A stretch of 64,000 nucleotides of DNA from Pseudomonas massiliensis (GTDB lineage: Bacteria > Pseudomonadota > Gammaproteobacteria > Pseudomonadales > Pseudomonadaceae), in the NCBI RefSeq assembly GCF_000826105.1, contig NZ_CCYK01000007.1, positions 1,054,001 through 1,118,000 of the forward strand. Direction: 5' to 3'. Shown piece by piece: positions 1 through 8,837 of the stretch. The stretch's first letter is position 1. Every line of letters begins with the position of its first letter. The notes under the pieces were generated by a model, which was given only the letters and a program-made list of their open reading frames with translations, was not told where the DNA came from and did no database searches. A program made the translations under genes and the position numbers.

Positions 1-1
1 G

Positions 2-1018
2 CACGCCGGAGATATCCTGGGCCATGAATTCCTGGGCGAAGTGGTGGAGGTCGGGGCGCGGGTGAAATCGGTACGCAAGGGCGATCGGGTGATTACCGTA
101 TCCATCATTGGTTGTGGCGAATGCGAGCACTGCCGGCGGCAAGATTTCTCCTGCTGCGACAACTCCAACCCCAATCCCTGCGTCACCGAGATGGCCTACG
201 GGCAACCCTGCAGCGGCATCATTGGCTACAGCCATGCCTTCGGTGGCTATGCCGGCAGCCACGCCACCTACATCCGCGTGCCCTATGCCGACGTGAACCT
301 GTTCAAGGTGCCCGACGGCGTCACTGACGAGCAGGCAGTGTTCGTTTCCGATGCCGCGCCCACGGGCTATTTTGCCGCCGATAACGCCGGCATTCAGCCA
401 GGCGACACCGTGGCCGTATGGGGCTGCGGCGCGGTGGGCCTGATGGCGATCGCCAGCGCCTATCTGCTCGGCGCCGAACGGGTAATCGCCATCGACCGCC
501 TGAGCGACCGCCTGACCCTGGCGGAGAACAAGCTCGGCGCCATTCCCCTGGACTACCAGACCACCAATATCCACCAGGCATTGCTCGAGCTCACCGGTGG
601 TCGCGGGCCAGACCGCTGCATCGACTGCGTGGGCATGGAGGCCCACGGCACCGAGGTGGATTTCGTCTATGACAAGGCCAAGCAGCTGCTGCGCCTGCAC
701 ACCGAGCGTGGCACCGTGCTGCGCCAGGCCATCCGCGCCTGTCGCAAGGGCGGCACGGTCTCGGTAGTGGGTGTGTATGGCGGGCTGCTGGACAAGTTCC
801 CCATGGGCGCGGTGGTGAACAAGGGCCTGACCCTACGCGCCGGGCAACAACCGGGGCAGCGCTACGCCACACGATTGTTCGAGCACATCCAGGCCGGTGA
901 ACTGGACCCTTCCTGGCTGCTCACTCACCCCATGGATCTGGAAGACGGAGCGGAAGGGTACCGGTTGTTCAAGGAGAAGGGCGACCAATGCCTGCGGGCA
1001 GTATTCAAGCCCGCGTGA
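2..1018 (+). CDS. Zinc-dependent alcohol dehydrogenase, FDH-like (5' end outside window)
   Basis: Medium-chain Zn-dependent, NAD(P)-linked oxidoreductase of the group that includes glutathione-independent formaldehyde dehydrogenase; the substrate cannot be read from sequence. The frame is open from base 2, beginning HAGDILGHEFLGEVVEVG, which holds the GHE catalytic-zinc signature, so the true start and the first zinc ligand lie left of the window. A Cys cluster (CGECEHC, then CC a few residues on) matches the four-cysteine structural zinc lobe. The Rossmann glycine motif is seen in VAVWGCGAVGLMA, with an acidic residue at the end of the next strand (VIAID). The C-terminus is complete. The downstream neighbour is on the opposite strand, so the two genes converge. 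The family is clear, the exact substrate is not. Confidence 0.85.
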   Translation, partial: HAGDILGHEFLGEVVEVGARVKSVRKGDRVITVSIIGCGECEHCRRQDFSCCDNSNPNPCVTEMAYGQPCSGIIGYSHAFGGYAGSHATYIRVPYADVNLFKVPDGVTDEQAVFVSDAAPTGYFAADNAGIQPGDTVAVWGCGAVGLMAIASAYLLGAERVIAIDRLSDRLTLAENKLGAIPLDYQTTNIHQALLELTGGRGPDRCIDCVGMEAHGTEVDFVYDKAKQLLRLHTERGTVLRQAIRACRKGGTVSVVGVYGGLLDKFPMGAVVNKGLTLRAGQQPGQRYATRLFEHIQAGELDPSWLLTHPMDLEDGAEGYRLFKEKGDQCLRAVFKPA

Positions 1019-1056
1019 ACGCTTCAGCCGGTGGCCCAACACCGCTGCCGGCTCCT

Positions 1057-1079
1057 TCCCCAGCTGGCGCTGGGTCCCA
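1057..1079 (-). repeat. REP-like palindromic element
   Basis: The block CCCCAGCTGGCGCTGGGTCCCA is, on the minus strand, almost the same 23-bp element found at 42014-42036 and, more diverged, at 42088-42110. It sits between the convergent ends of the alcohol dehydrogenase gene and udh, a usual place for Pseudomonas REP sequences. Confidence 0.5.
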
Positions 1080-1158
1080 TTCGATAGGTTGCAGCTGAGC
1101 TGGCTGGCGGATGGTCATCCATGACCGCTTCGCCAGCGGTGCTGGGCTCGTGGAGCGC

Positions 1159-1983
1159 TCAGGCCTCTTCGAAGGGCCCCTGTGCCGTGAAAGCGCCGCC
1201 GTGGTAGAGCGCTGCCGGATCGTCGGCGGCCACTGGCGGCTGGGCTTCCACCTTGTCGACGAAGCGGGCCGAACCGTCCTTCGGTTCGTACCCCAGATGC
1301 GCGGCCAGGCGGTTGTCCCACCATACGGTCGGGTTATCCGACATGCCGTACACGATGGTGTGTCCAAGGTTGGGCGTTTCCAGGCCCTTGACGATCAATT
1401 GGGTGAGGTCGTCATAGCTGAGCCAGGTGCAGAGCATGCGGCGGTTCTGCGGCTCGGGGAACGATGAGCCGATACGAATGCTCAGGGTTTCGATGCCGTA
1501 GCGGTCGAAGTAGAAGGTCGCCAGGTCTTCACCGTAGGACTTCGACAGCCCGTAGTAACCATCCGGCCGACGTGGCGCCAGGGCGTCGATGGTTTCGCTC
1601 TGCTTGTAGAAGCCGACCACATGGTTGCTGCTGGCGAAGATGACTTTCTTCACGCCATGGCGGCGGGCAGCCTCGTAGATATGATAGGTGCCAGAGATGT
1701 TGGGGCCGAGGATCTCTTCGAACGGCCGTTCCACCGATACGCCACCGAAGTGCAGGATGGCGTCCACGCCCTTGACCAGCTGGTCCACGGCCGCTTTGTC
1801 GGCCAGGTCACAGACCACCACTTCCTCGTTTTCCTGTGGCGCTTGCGGTTCCACGATATCCGACAGGCGCAGCAGCGAAGCGTGAGGTTTGAGGGTTTGT
1901 CGCAGAACTTTCCCCAGCCCCCCGGCGGCGCCGGTAAGAAGAAGCCGCCGGGATGAAGGGGCGGCGGTGCTCGATGCGGTCAT
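1159..1983 (-). CDS. udh: Uronate dehydrogenase
   Basis: NAD-dependent short-chain (extended SDR/epimerase fold) enzyme that oxidises glucuronate or galacturonate to the aldarolactone, the first step of the oxidative uronate route. The 274-aa protein has a GAAGGLG nucleotide-binding motif at 18-24, an acidic residue after the second strand (LSD at 40-42), and the YxxxK pair Y144/K148 in YYGLSK, followed by the IRIGSSFPEP segment found in Udh proteins. The open frame runs on to 2343, but the start at 1983 is preferred: GGAGG lies just upstream on the minus strand and the sequence before it has no SDR character. No uronate transporter or glucarate genes are visible beside it. Known Udh proteins are about 265-275 aa, so the length agrees. 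Confidence 0.88.
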   Translation of the reverse strand: MTASSTAAPSSRRLLLTGAAGGLGKVLRQTLKPHASLLRLSDIVEPQAPQENEEVVVCDLADKAAVDQLVKGVDAILHFGGVSVERPFEEILGPNISGTYHIYEAARRHGVKKVIFASSNHVVGFYKQSETIDALAPRRPDGYYGLSKSYGEDLATFYFDRYGIETLSIRIGSSFPEPQNRRMLCTWLSYDDLTQLIVKGLETPNLGHTIVYGMSDNPTVWWDNRLAAHLGYEPKDGSARFVDKVEAQPPVAADDPAALYHGGAFTAQGPFEEA

Positions 1984-2124
1984 GAAGCCTCCGTTATTGT
2001 CGTTATCTGTTGTCGTATGACAGCGCCAGTATCGCCAAGGCCGCGTAATTGTCAAAGCTAAGGTCATGCCGGCAAGGCATGATGTTCTGCCCAAAGCTCG
2101 TTTATTTGCTCTAGCAAGACGTGA

Positions 2125-2258
2125 TGAGCGTGCCGTGGCACGCCTTCGACGATGAACAGGCGGACCCGGCCAGCCTGCGGCTATCCTTCGCCGCGCCCGG
2201 ACTGAACCACATCGACGAAGGCTTGTGGCACCTGGGTCGAGCCTTGGCCGCCGGCTGA
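2125..2258 (+). pseudogene. C-terminal remnant of a PLP-dependent (MocR-like) aminotransferase
   Basis: Two adjacent plus-strand frames join into one aminotransferase-like tail. The first reads VPWHAFDDEQ. After an apparent one-base loss near 2160 the next frame reads ADPASLRLSFAAPG and runs on to RALAAG and a stop at 2256-2258. The pattern 'LRLSFA..., i.EGl.rLg.al' is typical of the last 40 residues of MocR-type regulators and related aminotransferases. Nothing of the rest of the gene is present. The remnant lies in the 359-bp interval between divergent udh and phoP, which must also hold their promoters. Assignment rests on pattern recognition only. Confidence 0.5.
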
Positions 2259-2342
2259 AGCGCAAGGTGGCCGATAGCGAGGGGCGGGGTTGGCGGGTTA
2301 ACCTTGCCGCCGATTCCATGGGCCAGGGTGTGGTGGCGTGCA

Positions 2343-3020
2343 ATGAAGTTATTGCTGGTTGAAGACGAAGCGCTCTTGCGCCATCACTTGCAGACCCGCC
2401 TTGGCGAGAGCGGGCACGTGGTGGCCGCCGTGGCCGATGCCCGCGCCGCCTTGGCGGAAACCGCCGAAACGGCCTTCGACCTGGCCATTGTGGACCTGGG
2501 CCTGCCGGGGCTGTCCGGGCTGGAGCTGATCCGCCAATGGCGTGGCCGAGGCCTGGCCATGCCCATCCTGATCCTGACGGCCCGGGGAAGCTGGCAAGAC
2601 AAGGTCGAAGGCCTGGCGGCCGGTGCGGACGACTACATGGTCAAGCCTTTCCAGTTCGAAGAGGTCGAGGCCCGCCTGGGTGCGCTGCTGCGTCGCGCCA
2701 GCGGGTTCATCCAGCCCACCATAGTGGCCGGCCCCCTGAGCCTGGACCTCAACCGCAAGCAGGCCTCTCTGCAAGGCGAGCCGCTGGGCCTGACGGCGTT
2801 CGAATACCGCATACTGGAGTACCTGGTGCGGCACCACCAGCAGGTAGTGGCCAAACAGCAATTGATGGCCCAGCTATATCCCGATGAAGGCGAGCACGAC
2901 CCCAATGTCATCGAAGTGCTGGTGGGGCGCATCCGGCGCAAGCTCGAGGCGGCCGATGGCTTTCGCCCCATCGAAACCGTACGCGGGCTGGGCTACCTGT
3001 TCACCGAGCGCTGCCGGTGA
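2343..3020 (+). CDS. phoP: Two-component response regulator PhoP
   Basis: OmpR-family regulator that, with PhoQ, answers to low Mg2+ and cationic peptides in Pseudomonas. The 225-aa protein has a receiver domain (about 1-112) with acidic residues E7/D8, phosphoacceptor D51, T79 and K101, and a winged-helix DNA-binding domain (about 125-222) ending in the usual GLGY segment. The start at 2343 gives MKLLLVEDE, the expected receiver N-terminus; the frame is open further upstream, but those codons have no receiver character. The stop overlaps the GTG start of phoQ by four bases, so the two are co-translated. No oprH lies directly upstream, unlike in several pseudomonads. The PhoP name rests on the phoQ partner and adjacent dctA. 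Confidence 0.85.
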   Translation: MKLLLVEDEALLRHHLQTRLGESGHVVAAVADARAALAETAETAFDLAIVDLGLPGLSGLELIRQWRGRGLAMPILILTARGSWQDKVEGLAAGADDYMVKPFQFEEVEARLGALLRRASGFIQPTIVAGPLSLDLNRKQASLQGEPLGLTAFEYRILEYLVRHHQQVVAKQQLMAQLYPDEGEHDPNVIEVLVGRIRRKLEAADGFRPIETVRGLGYLFTERCR

Positions 3021-4372
3021 TCCGCTCCCTGCGCTTTCGCCTGATGCTGGCGGGGGTCCTGCTCGCGGTGTTGTTCATGCTGGGCTTGCTGCCAGCGTTA
3101 CAGGGTGCCTTCAGCCTTTCCTTGCGCGATTCGGTGGAGGAACGGCTGGCCACGGAAGTAACCCGGCTGATCTCGGCCGCGCGCCTGGAAGCCGGGCGGC
3201 TACGCATGCCTGAGCCGATACCGGTGCGGGACGAACGCCTCGACGTACCCGATGAACGTTTGCTGGGCTATATCTTCGACCAGCGCGGCCGACTGGCCTG
3301 GAGCAGCCAGGGAGCGCCAGCGCCTAGCTATGGCCCGCGCTACGACGGCCAGGGCAGCCGATTTTCCCGCTTCGCCGCCTCCGACGGGCAGGAATACTGG
3401 GCCTACGATGTGGAGGTGCGCCTGCTGGGTGGCGAAAGCGCGGCCTTCAGCTTCGTGGCCATGCAATCGGTAGCCCCTTACCAGCGCACCCTCGATGCCC
3501 TGCGCGAGCGCCTTTACCTCGGGTTCGGCGCGGCGCTGGTGGCGCTGCTGTTGCTGTTCTGGGCAGGCATGACCTGGAGCCTGCGCTCCTTGCGCCGGCT
3601 CAGCGTTGAGCTCGACGAGATCGAAGCGGGTCAGCGCCAGGGGCTAAGCGAGCGTCACCCCAGCGAGCTGCTGCGCCTGACCCGCTCCCTGAACCGCCTG
3701 TTGGCCAGCGAAGGCGAGCAACGGCAACGCTACCGGGATTCCCTCGGCGACCTGGCCCATAGCCTGAAAACCCCGCTGAGCGTTCTTCAGGGTATCGGCG
3801 AGGGCCTGGCCAGCGGTAACCCTGCGAGTGAGGCCGGGCAGCAAGGCGCCGTGCTGCGCGCCCAGGTAGCCCGCATGAGCCAGCAGATCGACTACCAGTT
3901 GCAGCGAGCCAATGTGCGCAACAGTGGCCTGGTGCGTCGGCAGGTGGCCGTGCGACCGGTGCTGGATAACCTGGCCAGTAGCCTGCGCAAGGTCTATCCC
4001 GACAAGCCGGTGCAACTGCACATCGCGTTGGCGGACCCTGGCTTGTTGCCCTTGGAGGAAGGCGCGCTGCTCGAACTGCTGGGTAATCTGCTGGAGAACG
4101 CCTGGCGGCTTTGCCTGGGCGACGTCAGCGTGAGCCTGAGCGTGATCGGTCAGCGTCTGGAGCTGCTCCTGGAAGACGATGGCCCTGGCATTCCTGTCGC
4201 CCAGCGCAGCCGCATCCTCGAACGGGGCGAGCGGCTCGATCGCCAGCACCCGGGGCAGGGGATCGGCCTGGCCGTTGCCCATGACATCATTCGCGGCTAT
4301 CACGGCACTCTGGCCATCGAAGACTCTCCCCTGGGCGGGGCGCGGTTCCGGATCAGCTTTCCACGCCACTGA
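3017..4372 (+). CDS. phoQ: Sensor histidine kinase PhoQ
   Basis: Inner-membrane sensor kinase, partner of PhoP. The 451-aa protein starts at a GTG overlapping the phoP stop. It has an N-terminal membrane segment (about 8-30), a periplasmic domain of about 130 residues, a second membrane segment (about 170-190), a HAMP-like linker, a dimerisation/phosphotransfer helix with the phosphoacceptor His at about 248 in DLAHSLKTPL, and a catalytic ATPase domain with an N box (LLGNLLENAWRL), G1 (DDGPGI) and G2 (GQGIGLAVA). The periplasmic loop is rich in acidic and aromatic residues, compatible with cation sensing but not proof of it. The gene ends directly at the palindrome that belongs to dctA control. 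Confidence 0.85.
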   Translation: MIRSLRFRLMLAGVLLAVLFMLGLLPALQGAFSLSLRDSVEERLATEVTRLISAARLEAGRLRMPEPIPVRDERLDVPDERLLGYIFDQRGRLAWSSQGAPAPSYGPRYDGQGSRFSRFAASDGQEYWAYDVEVRLLGGESAAFSFVAMQSVAPYQRTLDALRERLYLGFGAALVALLLLFWAGMTWSLRSLRRLSVELDEIEAGQRQGLSERHPSELLRLTRSLNRLLASEGEQRQRYRDSLGDLAHSLKTPLSVLQGIGEGLASGNPASEAGQQGAVLRAQVARMSQQIDYQLQRANVRNSGLVRRQVAVRPVLDNLASSLRKVYPDKPVQLHIALADPGLLPLEEGALLELLGNLLENAWRLCLGDVSVSLSVIGQRLELLLEDDGPGIPVAQRSRILERGERLDRQHPGQGIGLAVAHDIIRGYHGTLAIEDSPLGGARFRISFPRH

Positions 4373-4429
4373 TGGCGGATATCCGCCATGGGGCGTCGGC
4401 GCCTCCCGAAGGGTGGCGAAAATCCGCCA
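4373..4429 (+). promoter_or_regulatory. Two palindromic upstream sites, probable DctD enhancer
   Basis: Two near-identical palindromes, TGGCGGATATCCGCCA (4373-4388, perfect) and TGGCGAAAATCCGCCA (4414-4429), lie 41 bp apart centre to centre, about four helical turns, so they sit on one DNA face. They end 77 bp before the -24 element of the sigma-54 promoter for dctA. Tandem dyads of this GCGG-CCGC type upstream of dctA are known targets of the activator DctD in rhizobia; the assignment here is by analogy. The first dyad begins inside the phoQ stop codon. Confidence 0.6.
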
Positions 4430-4504
4430 CGCGAGAGTAACAAGGCGCTGCCTATACTTTGCTTGCGCCGTTGGATCATGGCCGTTTCGGCTTTTCAAGC
4501 AAGC

Positions 4505-4520
4505 TGGCATGGCGCTTGCC
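4505..4520 (+). promoter_or_regulatory. Sigma-54 (RpoN) promoter of dctA
   Basis: TGGCATGGCGCTTGCC has GG at 4506-4507 and GC at 4518-4519 separated by exactly ten bases, matching the TGGCAC-N5-TTGC sigma-54 consensus closely. Transcription would start near 4530, leaving a leader of about 110 bases before the dctA start. RpoN with DctB/DctD control of dctA is established in several proteobacteria, including Pseudomonas. Confidence 0.7.
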
Positions 4521-4640
4521 TTGTAGACGGCAAGGCCTGGCGCAGCGAGGCCCAGAACAAATCCCTCCGGGTCAGGAGGGTTACCGCTTCATGTGTCGTT
4601 GTCCGTGGAAGGCGCCGCGGGCACGCTTGAGGAAACTGCT

Positions 4641-5963
4641 ATGACGACTCGTCAGCCCATTTACAAATCCCTGTATTTCCAGGTGATCGTCGCGATCATC
4701 ATCGGCGTATTGCTAGGCCACTACTATCCGCAGACCGGGCAGATGCTCAAGCCCCTCGGTGATGGCTTCATCAAGCTGATCAAGATGGTCATCGCGCCCA
4801 TCATTTTCTGCACAGTGGTCAGCGGCATCGCTGGCATGCAAAACATGAAGGCGGTAGGCAAGACCGGCGGCTATGCCTTGCTCTATTTCGAGATCGTTTC
4901 CACCATTTCGCTGATCATCGGCCTGGTCGTGGTCAACATCGTCCAGCCTGGCGCGGGCATGCACATCGATCCGGCCACCCTGGATGCTTCCAAGATCGCC
5001 ACCTATGTGACCCAGGGTGAAGGCCAGAGCGTGGTGGGCTTCCTGCTCAACGTGATTCCGAGCACCATCGTCGGTGCCTTCGCCACTGGCGATATTCTTC
5101 AGGTGCTGATGTTCTCGGTGATCTTCGGCTTCGCCCTGAATCGCCTGGGCAGCTACGGCCGTCCACTGCTGGAGCTGATCGACCGCTTCGCCCATGCCAT
5201 GTTCAACGTCATTAACATGATCATGAAGCTGGCTCCCCTGGGCGCGCTGGGTGCCATGGCGTTCACCATCGGCAACTATGGGGTGGGCTCGCTGGTGCAA
5301 CTGGGCCAGCTGATGCTGTGCTTCTACATCACCTGCGTGCTGTTCGTGGTGCTGGTGCTGGGCGCCATCGCCCGGGCCCATGGCTTCAGCGTGCTGAAGC
5401 TGGTGCGTTACATCCGTGAAGAGCTGCTGATCGTACTGGGCACGTCCTCCTCCGAATCGGCCTTGCCCCGCATGCTGGCCAAGATGGAACGCCTGGGCGC
5501 GCAGAAATCCGTGGTCGGCCTGGTCATCCCGACCGGCTATTCGTTCAACCTGGACGGTACCTCGATCTACCTGACCATGGCCGCGGTGTTCATTGCCCAG
5601 GCCACCGACACTCACATGGACCTGTTCCACCAGTTGACCCTGCTGGCAGTCTTGCTGCTGTCCTCCAAGGGCGCCGCGGGTGTCACCGGCAGCGGCTTCA
5701 TCGTGCTGGCAGCCACCCTCTCCGCGGTGGGTCACCTGCCGGTGGCAGGCCTGGCGCTGATCCTGGGCATCGACCGCTTCATGTCCGAAGCCCGTGCCCT
5801 GACCAACCTGATCGGCAACGCCGTGGCCACGGTCGTGGTAGCCAAGTGGGTAGGCCAGCTGGATGAGAAAACCCTGCAAAGCGAACTCGCTTCCGGTGGC
5901 GCTCCCCTGGAACTGACCCAGCCTGAAGACGACCTGAAGGTTGCCGAAGGCTCGCGCCTGTAA
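4641..5963 (+). CDS. dctA: C4-dicarboxylate transport protein DctA
   Basis: Na+/H+-coupled symporter of the DAACS (glutamate transporter) family that imports succinate, fumarate and malate across the inner membrane. The 440-aa length equals typical Pseudomonas DctA. The start at 4641 has GAGGA upstream and gives the N-terminus [20 protein letters not shown]. Eight hydrophobic segments and two re-entrant loops are expected; the family signatures are visible as the serine-rich [12 protein letters not shown] hairpin, the NLDGTSIY motif and the late [17 protein letters not shown] segment that binds substrate carboxylates. Expression is probably sigma-54-dependent (see the promoter and the paired palindromes upstream). 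A REP-type palindrome follows the stop. Confidence 0.95.
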   Translation: MTTRQPIYKSLYFQVIVAIIIGVLLGHYYPQTGQMLKPLGDGFIKLIKMVIAPIIFCTVVSGIAGMQNMKAVGKTGGYALLYFEIVSTISLIIGLVVVNIVQPGAGMHIDPATLDASKIATYVTQGEGQSVVGFLLNVIPSTIVGAFATGDILQVLMFSVIFGFALNRLGSYGRPLLELIDRFAHAMFNVINMIMKLAPLGALGAMAFTIGNYGVGSLVQLGQLMLCFYITCVLFVVLVLGAIARAHGFSVLKLVRYIREELLIVLGTSSSESALPRMLAKMERLGAQKSVVGLVIPTGYSFNLDGTSIYLTMAAVFIAQATDTHMDLFHQLTLLAVLLLSSKGAAGVTGSGFIVLAATLSAVGHLPVAGLALILGIDRFMSEARALTNLIGNAVATVVVAKWVGQLDEKTLQSELASGGAPLELTQPEDDLKVAEGSRL

Positions 5964-5975
5964 GTGAAGAATGCG

Positions 5976-6020
5976 CTGTGGGAGCTGGCGAAATTCGCCA
6001 GCTGGCGCTGGCTCCCGCAG
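5976..6020. repeat. REP-like nested palindrome after dctA
   Basis: The segment starts CTGTGGGAGCTGGCG and ends GCGCTGGCTCCCGCAG. An inner dyad around GAAATTC (AGCTGGCG/CGCCAGCT) is nested in an outer GGGAGC/GCTCCC arm. It lies between the convergent ends of dctA and sprT and could act as a bidirectional transcription stop or mRNA 3'-end stabiliser. There is no T-tract. Confidence 0.55.
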
Positions 6021-6058
6021 TGTTGGGCTCCTGTGTTTTCGCCAACCGGCGACAGCCC

Positions 6059-6553
6059 TCACTCCACCCGGGTTTCTCCACTGAACACCAATGCCTGGCG
6101 GCATCGCCGGCACAGGTAGCGCCGACCCTGGCGCACCAGGCCATGGCGCTGTGCGGTGAAGGGGAACACTCCGTCGGCGCAGGGGCAGCGGTAGATGTAC
6201 CGCTTCACCTGGCGCCGTTTCACTTCGTAGTTATGGCAGCGCAACGGCGGTAGCTCGTACACGCCGCGCATGATCAACTGCCACTCTTCCCCATGGGGCT
6301 GTATGCGGTCCCCGAACAGCTGGTGCGCGACCAGATGCGCCACCTCGTGGGCAACCGTCTGGCGGAGGAAGTCCTCGGTGTTTTCACGGTACAGGGCTTC
6401 GTTAAAGCGCAGCTTGTTCTCGTGCAGGTGGGCCACGCCGGCTTTCTGACCTCGCAACTTGAGGCTCACGACAGGGCGCTTGAAGGGGCGTTTGAAGAAG
6501 GCTTCGGCCTGGGTGTAACAGGCTTCCACGCGGGATAACAGCTGGTCTGGCAT
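6059..6553 (-). CDS. sprT: SprT-family zinc metalloprotease
   Basis: SprT-like cytosolic protein of 164 aa. The zincin core is visible: HEVAH with H69, E70 and H73, and a probable third ligand H87 in the HGEEW segment. The C-terminal zinc-ribbon has paired cysteines C123/C125 and C148/C151. The length matches bacterial SprT proteins (about 165 aa). The biological substrate of bacterial SprT is not well established; the eukaryotic relative SPRTN degrades DNA-protein crosslinks. The gene converges with dctA and diverges from ttcA. The start at 6553 gives [10 protein letters not shown], the expected beginning of the family domain. Confidence 0.85.
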   Translation of the reverse strand: MPDQLLSRVEACYTQAEAFFKRPFKRPVVSLKLRGQKAGVAHLHENKLRFNEALYRENTEDFLRQTVAHEVAHLVAHQLFGDRIQPHGEEWQLIMRGVYELPPLRCHNYEVKRRQVKRYIYRCPCADGVFPFTAQRHGLVRQGRRYLCRRCRQALVFSGETRVE

Positions 6554-6736
6554 AGGCTCGGCTCCGAAGGGGGCCGATTATGCCCGTTCAGGCTGGCACT
6601 TGCCGAGCCGGTGGCTTGGCCATCGGTCGCTTGGCTCGGCCCCGGCCGCTGGCAATGGCCTACGCCTGGCGGCCAATTGGAGGTAGAATGCGCGCCTTCG
6701 CATTCCGCTGTCGGCACGTATCAGGATTTCTCCATC

Positions 6737-7561
6737 ATGGGCACCCTCTCGGTCAACCAGAACAAACTGCAGAAACGTCTTCGCCGCCTGGCGGGGGAGG
6801 CCGTGGCCGACTTCAACATGATCGAGGACGGCGACAAGGTGATGGTGTGCCTGTCAGGCGGCAAAGACAGCTACACCATGCTGGACGTGCTCCTGCACCT
6901 GCAGAAGGTTGCGCCGATCCGCTTCGAGCTGGTGGCGGTGAACATGGACCAGAAGCAGCCTGGCTTCCCCGAGCACGTGCTACCGGCCTACCTCAAGGAA
7001 CTAGGTGTCGAGTACCACATCCTCGAGAAGGACACCTATTCGGTGGTCAAGGCGCTGATCCCGGAAGGCAAGACCACCTGCTCGCTGTGCTCGCGCCTGC
7101 GTCGCGGCACCCTCTATACCTTCGCCGACGAAATCGGTGCCACCAAGATGGCCCTCGGGCACCATCGCGACGACATCGTCGAAACCTTCTTCCTGAACAT
7201 GTTCTTCAACGGCTCGCTCAAGGCCATGCCGCCCAAGCTGCTGGCCGACGACGGCCGCAACGTGGTGATCCGCCCTCTGGCGTACTGCGCCGAGAAGGAC
7301 ATCCAGGCCTACTCGGACATGAAGCAGTTCCCGATCATTCCCTGCAACCTCTGCGGCTCCCAGGAGAATCTCCAGCGGCAGGTGGTCAAGGACATGCTCG
7401 TGGAGTGGGAGCGCAAGCACCCGGGCCGCACCGAGAATATTTTCCGTGGCTTGCAGAATGTGGTGCCGTCCCAGTTGGCCGACCGCGACCTGTTCAATTT
7501 CACCGATCTGCGCATCGACGAAAGCGCCACGCCTCGGTTCGTGGACCTGATGAACCTCTAA
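6737..7561 (+). CDS. ttcA: tRNA 2-thiocytidine biosynthesis protein TtcA
   Basis: ATP- and iron-sulfur-dependent enzyme that thiolates C32 of certain tRNAs. The 274-aa protein has the PP-loop SGGKDS at 40-45 and two CxxC pairs, C115/C118 and C203/C206, that supply the Fe-S cluster and catalytic thiols. The start at 6737 gives [15 protein letters not shown]; the frame is open further upstream, but that part is low-complexity and does not resemble the family. A TAGAAT hexamer at 6684-6689 may be a -10 element, although no good -35 is seen. The gene ends convergently with the T6SS cluster, so it marks the left border of that cluster. Confidence 0.95.
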   Translation: MGTLSVNQNKLQKRLRRLAGEAVADFNMIEDGDKVMVCLSGGKDSYTMLDVLLHLQKVAPIRFELVAVNMDQKQPGFPEHVLPAYLKELGVEYHILEKDTYSVVKALIPEGKTTCSLCSRLRRGTLYTFADEIGATKMALGHHRDDIVETFFLNMFFNGSLKAMPPKLLADDGRNVVIRPLAYCAEKDIQAYSDMKQFPIIPCNLCGSQENLQRQVVKDMLVEWERKHPGRTENIFRGLQNVVPSQLADRDLFNFTDLRIDESATPRFVDLMNL

Positions 7562-7630
7562 GCGAGCGGCCTGCTGGCGGCTGTCGATCGTTCAGAAAAC
7601 GGCCGCACAAGCCTGTTACCCAGAGGTGCA

Positions 7631-8737
7631 TCAAGCGTTCTTGGTGCCCAGTACATCCTTGATGCCTTCCACCACGTTGCCGTCCTTGATCACATCGGCC
7701 AGCCAGCTTTCCAATGGCATGTTTCCCCACTTGATCGCACGTTCCAGCAAATAGGGAACGGGGCTATGGGGCTCGGTCTGTTTGATGAACTGCGCGATGC
7801 CGGTAAGCAGGGTAAAGGCTTCTTCGCGAGTCAGCGGGGTGGTGCGCAGGGCTTCCTGCATCGGCGCGGGGTCGGCGGGCTTTCCGGTGTTTACCGCGGC
7901 GCTGATCGCCGGCTCGGCGATGACCGGCGCGGTGGTATCAGCGCAGGCTTCGGCCATGGCAGTAGCCGGCAGTTCGAGGCCGCGATCCTTGAGCAATCGC
8001 TCGACCAATTGGCCGGCCCGGACCAGAACGTCTTCCAGGCTATTGAAGCTGGGAGCGTCTTGCCCCATCAGGGCTTGCAAGGTGGCTTGCAGGGCGCGGC
8101 AGGCGGCCAGGCAATCGCTGATTTCACCCCAGCGCGCTTGCAGGTGCCCGGTCTCGGTCAGGATCGCCGAGCGCTGGAAAATCTCTGCGTTGATCTTGCC
8201 TTCCTTCAAGGCGACTGCCATTGACGCCTGATTCTGCAGAGCCTGGTTTTCGACGTGCCTGGATTCTTCATAACGTGCCAGGCCGTAGCCTTGACCTTGG
8301 GTGATCGGCAAGCCGCCCACCACATCCGCCAGGGTGGAATTGAGCCATGCCAGGCGAGAGCCGCGCAGTTCCATGCCTTCCTCCAGGGAAGGGTAGAGCA
8401 GGGGCCAGAATGCGTTCGCCAGCCTTTCGGCTAGCCGCAAGCCGAAGGCCACGCCGTTGAACTGATACTTGTGCGCCAACCCTTCAGCCAGCCAGGCTGC
8501 AAGCATCAAGTCCTTGCTGTGCTCGGCCAGGCCTTGGCTGGCGAGGTCGATGGTGAGGTCCCAGTCGGCCACCTTCAGATCGGTCTGCCAATCTCCCTGG
8601 GTCAGGTAGTCGGGGTCGGCGCGCCTGGCCTCCTTGATCTGATCGAACAGGCTGGAAAAGCTTAGGTCTTCGCCGCTACCGCCGTGGATAGGCGCGCAGA
8701 GTTGGCTCAGGTACAGATGGTCGAGGTATTCGGACAT
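7631..8737 (-). CDS. tssA: Type VI secretion assembly protein TssA
   Basis: TssA contacts the baseplate and membrane complexes and coordinates tail tube and sheath growth. The 368-aa protein has the N-terminal ImpA_N (TssA family) domain, recognisable in the early LxxPIxGxxPxGED-like stretch (CAPIHGGSGEDLSF) and the DWQTDLKVADWDL segment. A variable middle rich in Ala and Pro follows, then a C-terminal region ending in RAIKWGNMPLESWLADVI, typical of the last part of TssA proteins. It is the last gene of the minus-strand cluster and is separated from hcp by a strong hairpin, which may lower its expression relative to hcp. Confidence 0.88.
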   Translation of the reverse strand: MSEYLDHLYLSQLCAPIHGGSGEDLSFSSLFDQIKEARRADPDYLTQGDWQTDLKVADWDLTIDLASQGLAEHSKDLMLAAWLAEGLAHKYQFNGVAFGLRLAERLANAFWPLLYPSLEEGMELRGSRLAWLNSTLADVVGGLPITQGQGYGLARYEESRHVENQALQNQASMAVALKEGKINAEIFQRSAILTETGHLQARWGEISDCLAACRALQATLQALMGQDAPSFNSLEDVLVRAGQLVERLLKDRGLELPATAMAEACADTTAPVIAEPAISAAVNTGKPADPAPMQEALRTTPLTREEAFTLLTGIAQFIKQTEPHSPVPYLLERAIKWGNMPLESWLADVIKDGNVVEGIKDVLGTKNA

Positions 8738-8760
8738 ACAAACCTACCCGGGTCAGAAGA

Positions 8761-8791
8761 AACGCGTCGCCAGCGAGGCTGGCGACGCGTT
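8761..8791 (-). terminator. Strong hairpin between hcp and tssA
   Basis: A perfect 14-bp inverted repeat, AACGCGTCGCCAGC and its complement, with a 3-base loop. In the transcribed (minus) direction it is followed by TTTCTTCT, a weak U-tract. It lies after the hcp stop and just before the tssA start and could stop most transcripts after hcp or protect the hcp mRNA 3' end. Confidence 0.6.
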
Positions 8792-8837
8792 GTCAGCGGA
8801 GGCGCCCTAGGGCACCGCCCGTTGAGCTAGGCTGCGA

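Noticed and set aside
1984..2343. N-terminal extension of the udh frame by 120 codons on the minus strand
   Set aside because: The start at 1983 has a good ribosome binding site and gives the normal Udh length. The extension is antisense to the aminotransferase remnant and has no SDR features.
4713..6113. 466-codon open frame antisense to dctA
   Set aside because: It is a shadow of dctA caused by strong third-position G/C bias. The translation is His/Gln/Asp-rich and resembles no protein.
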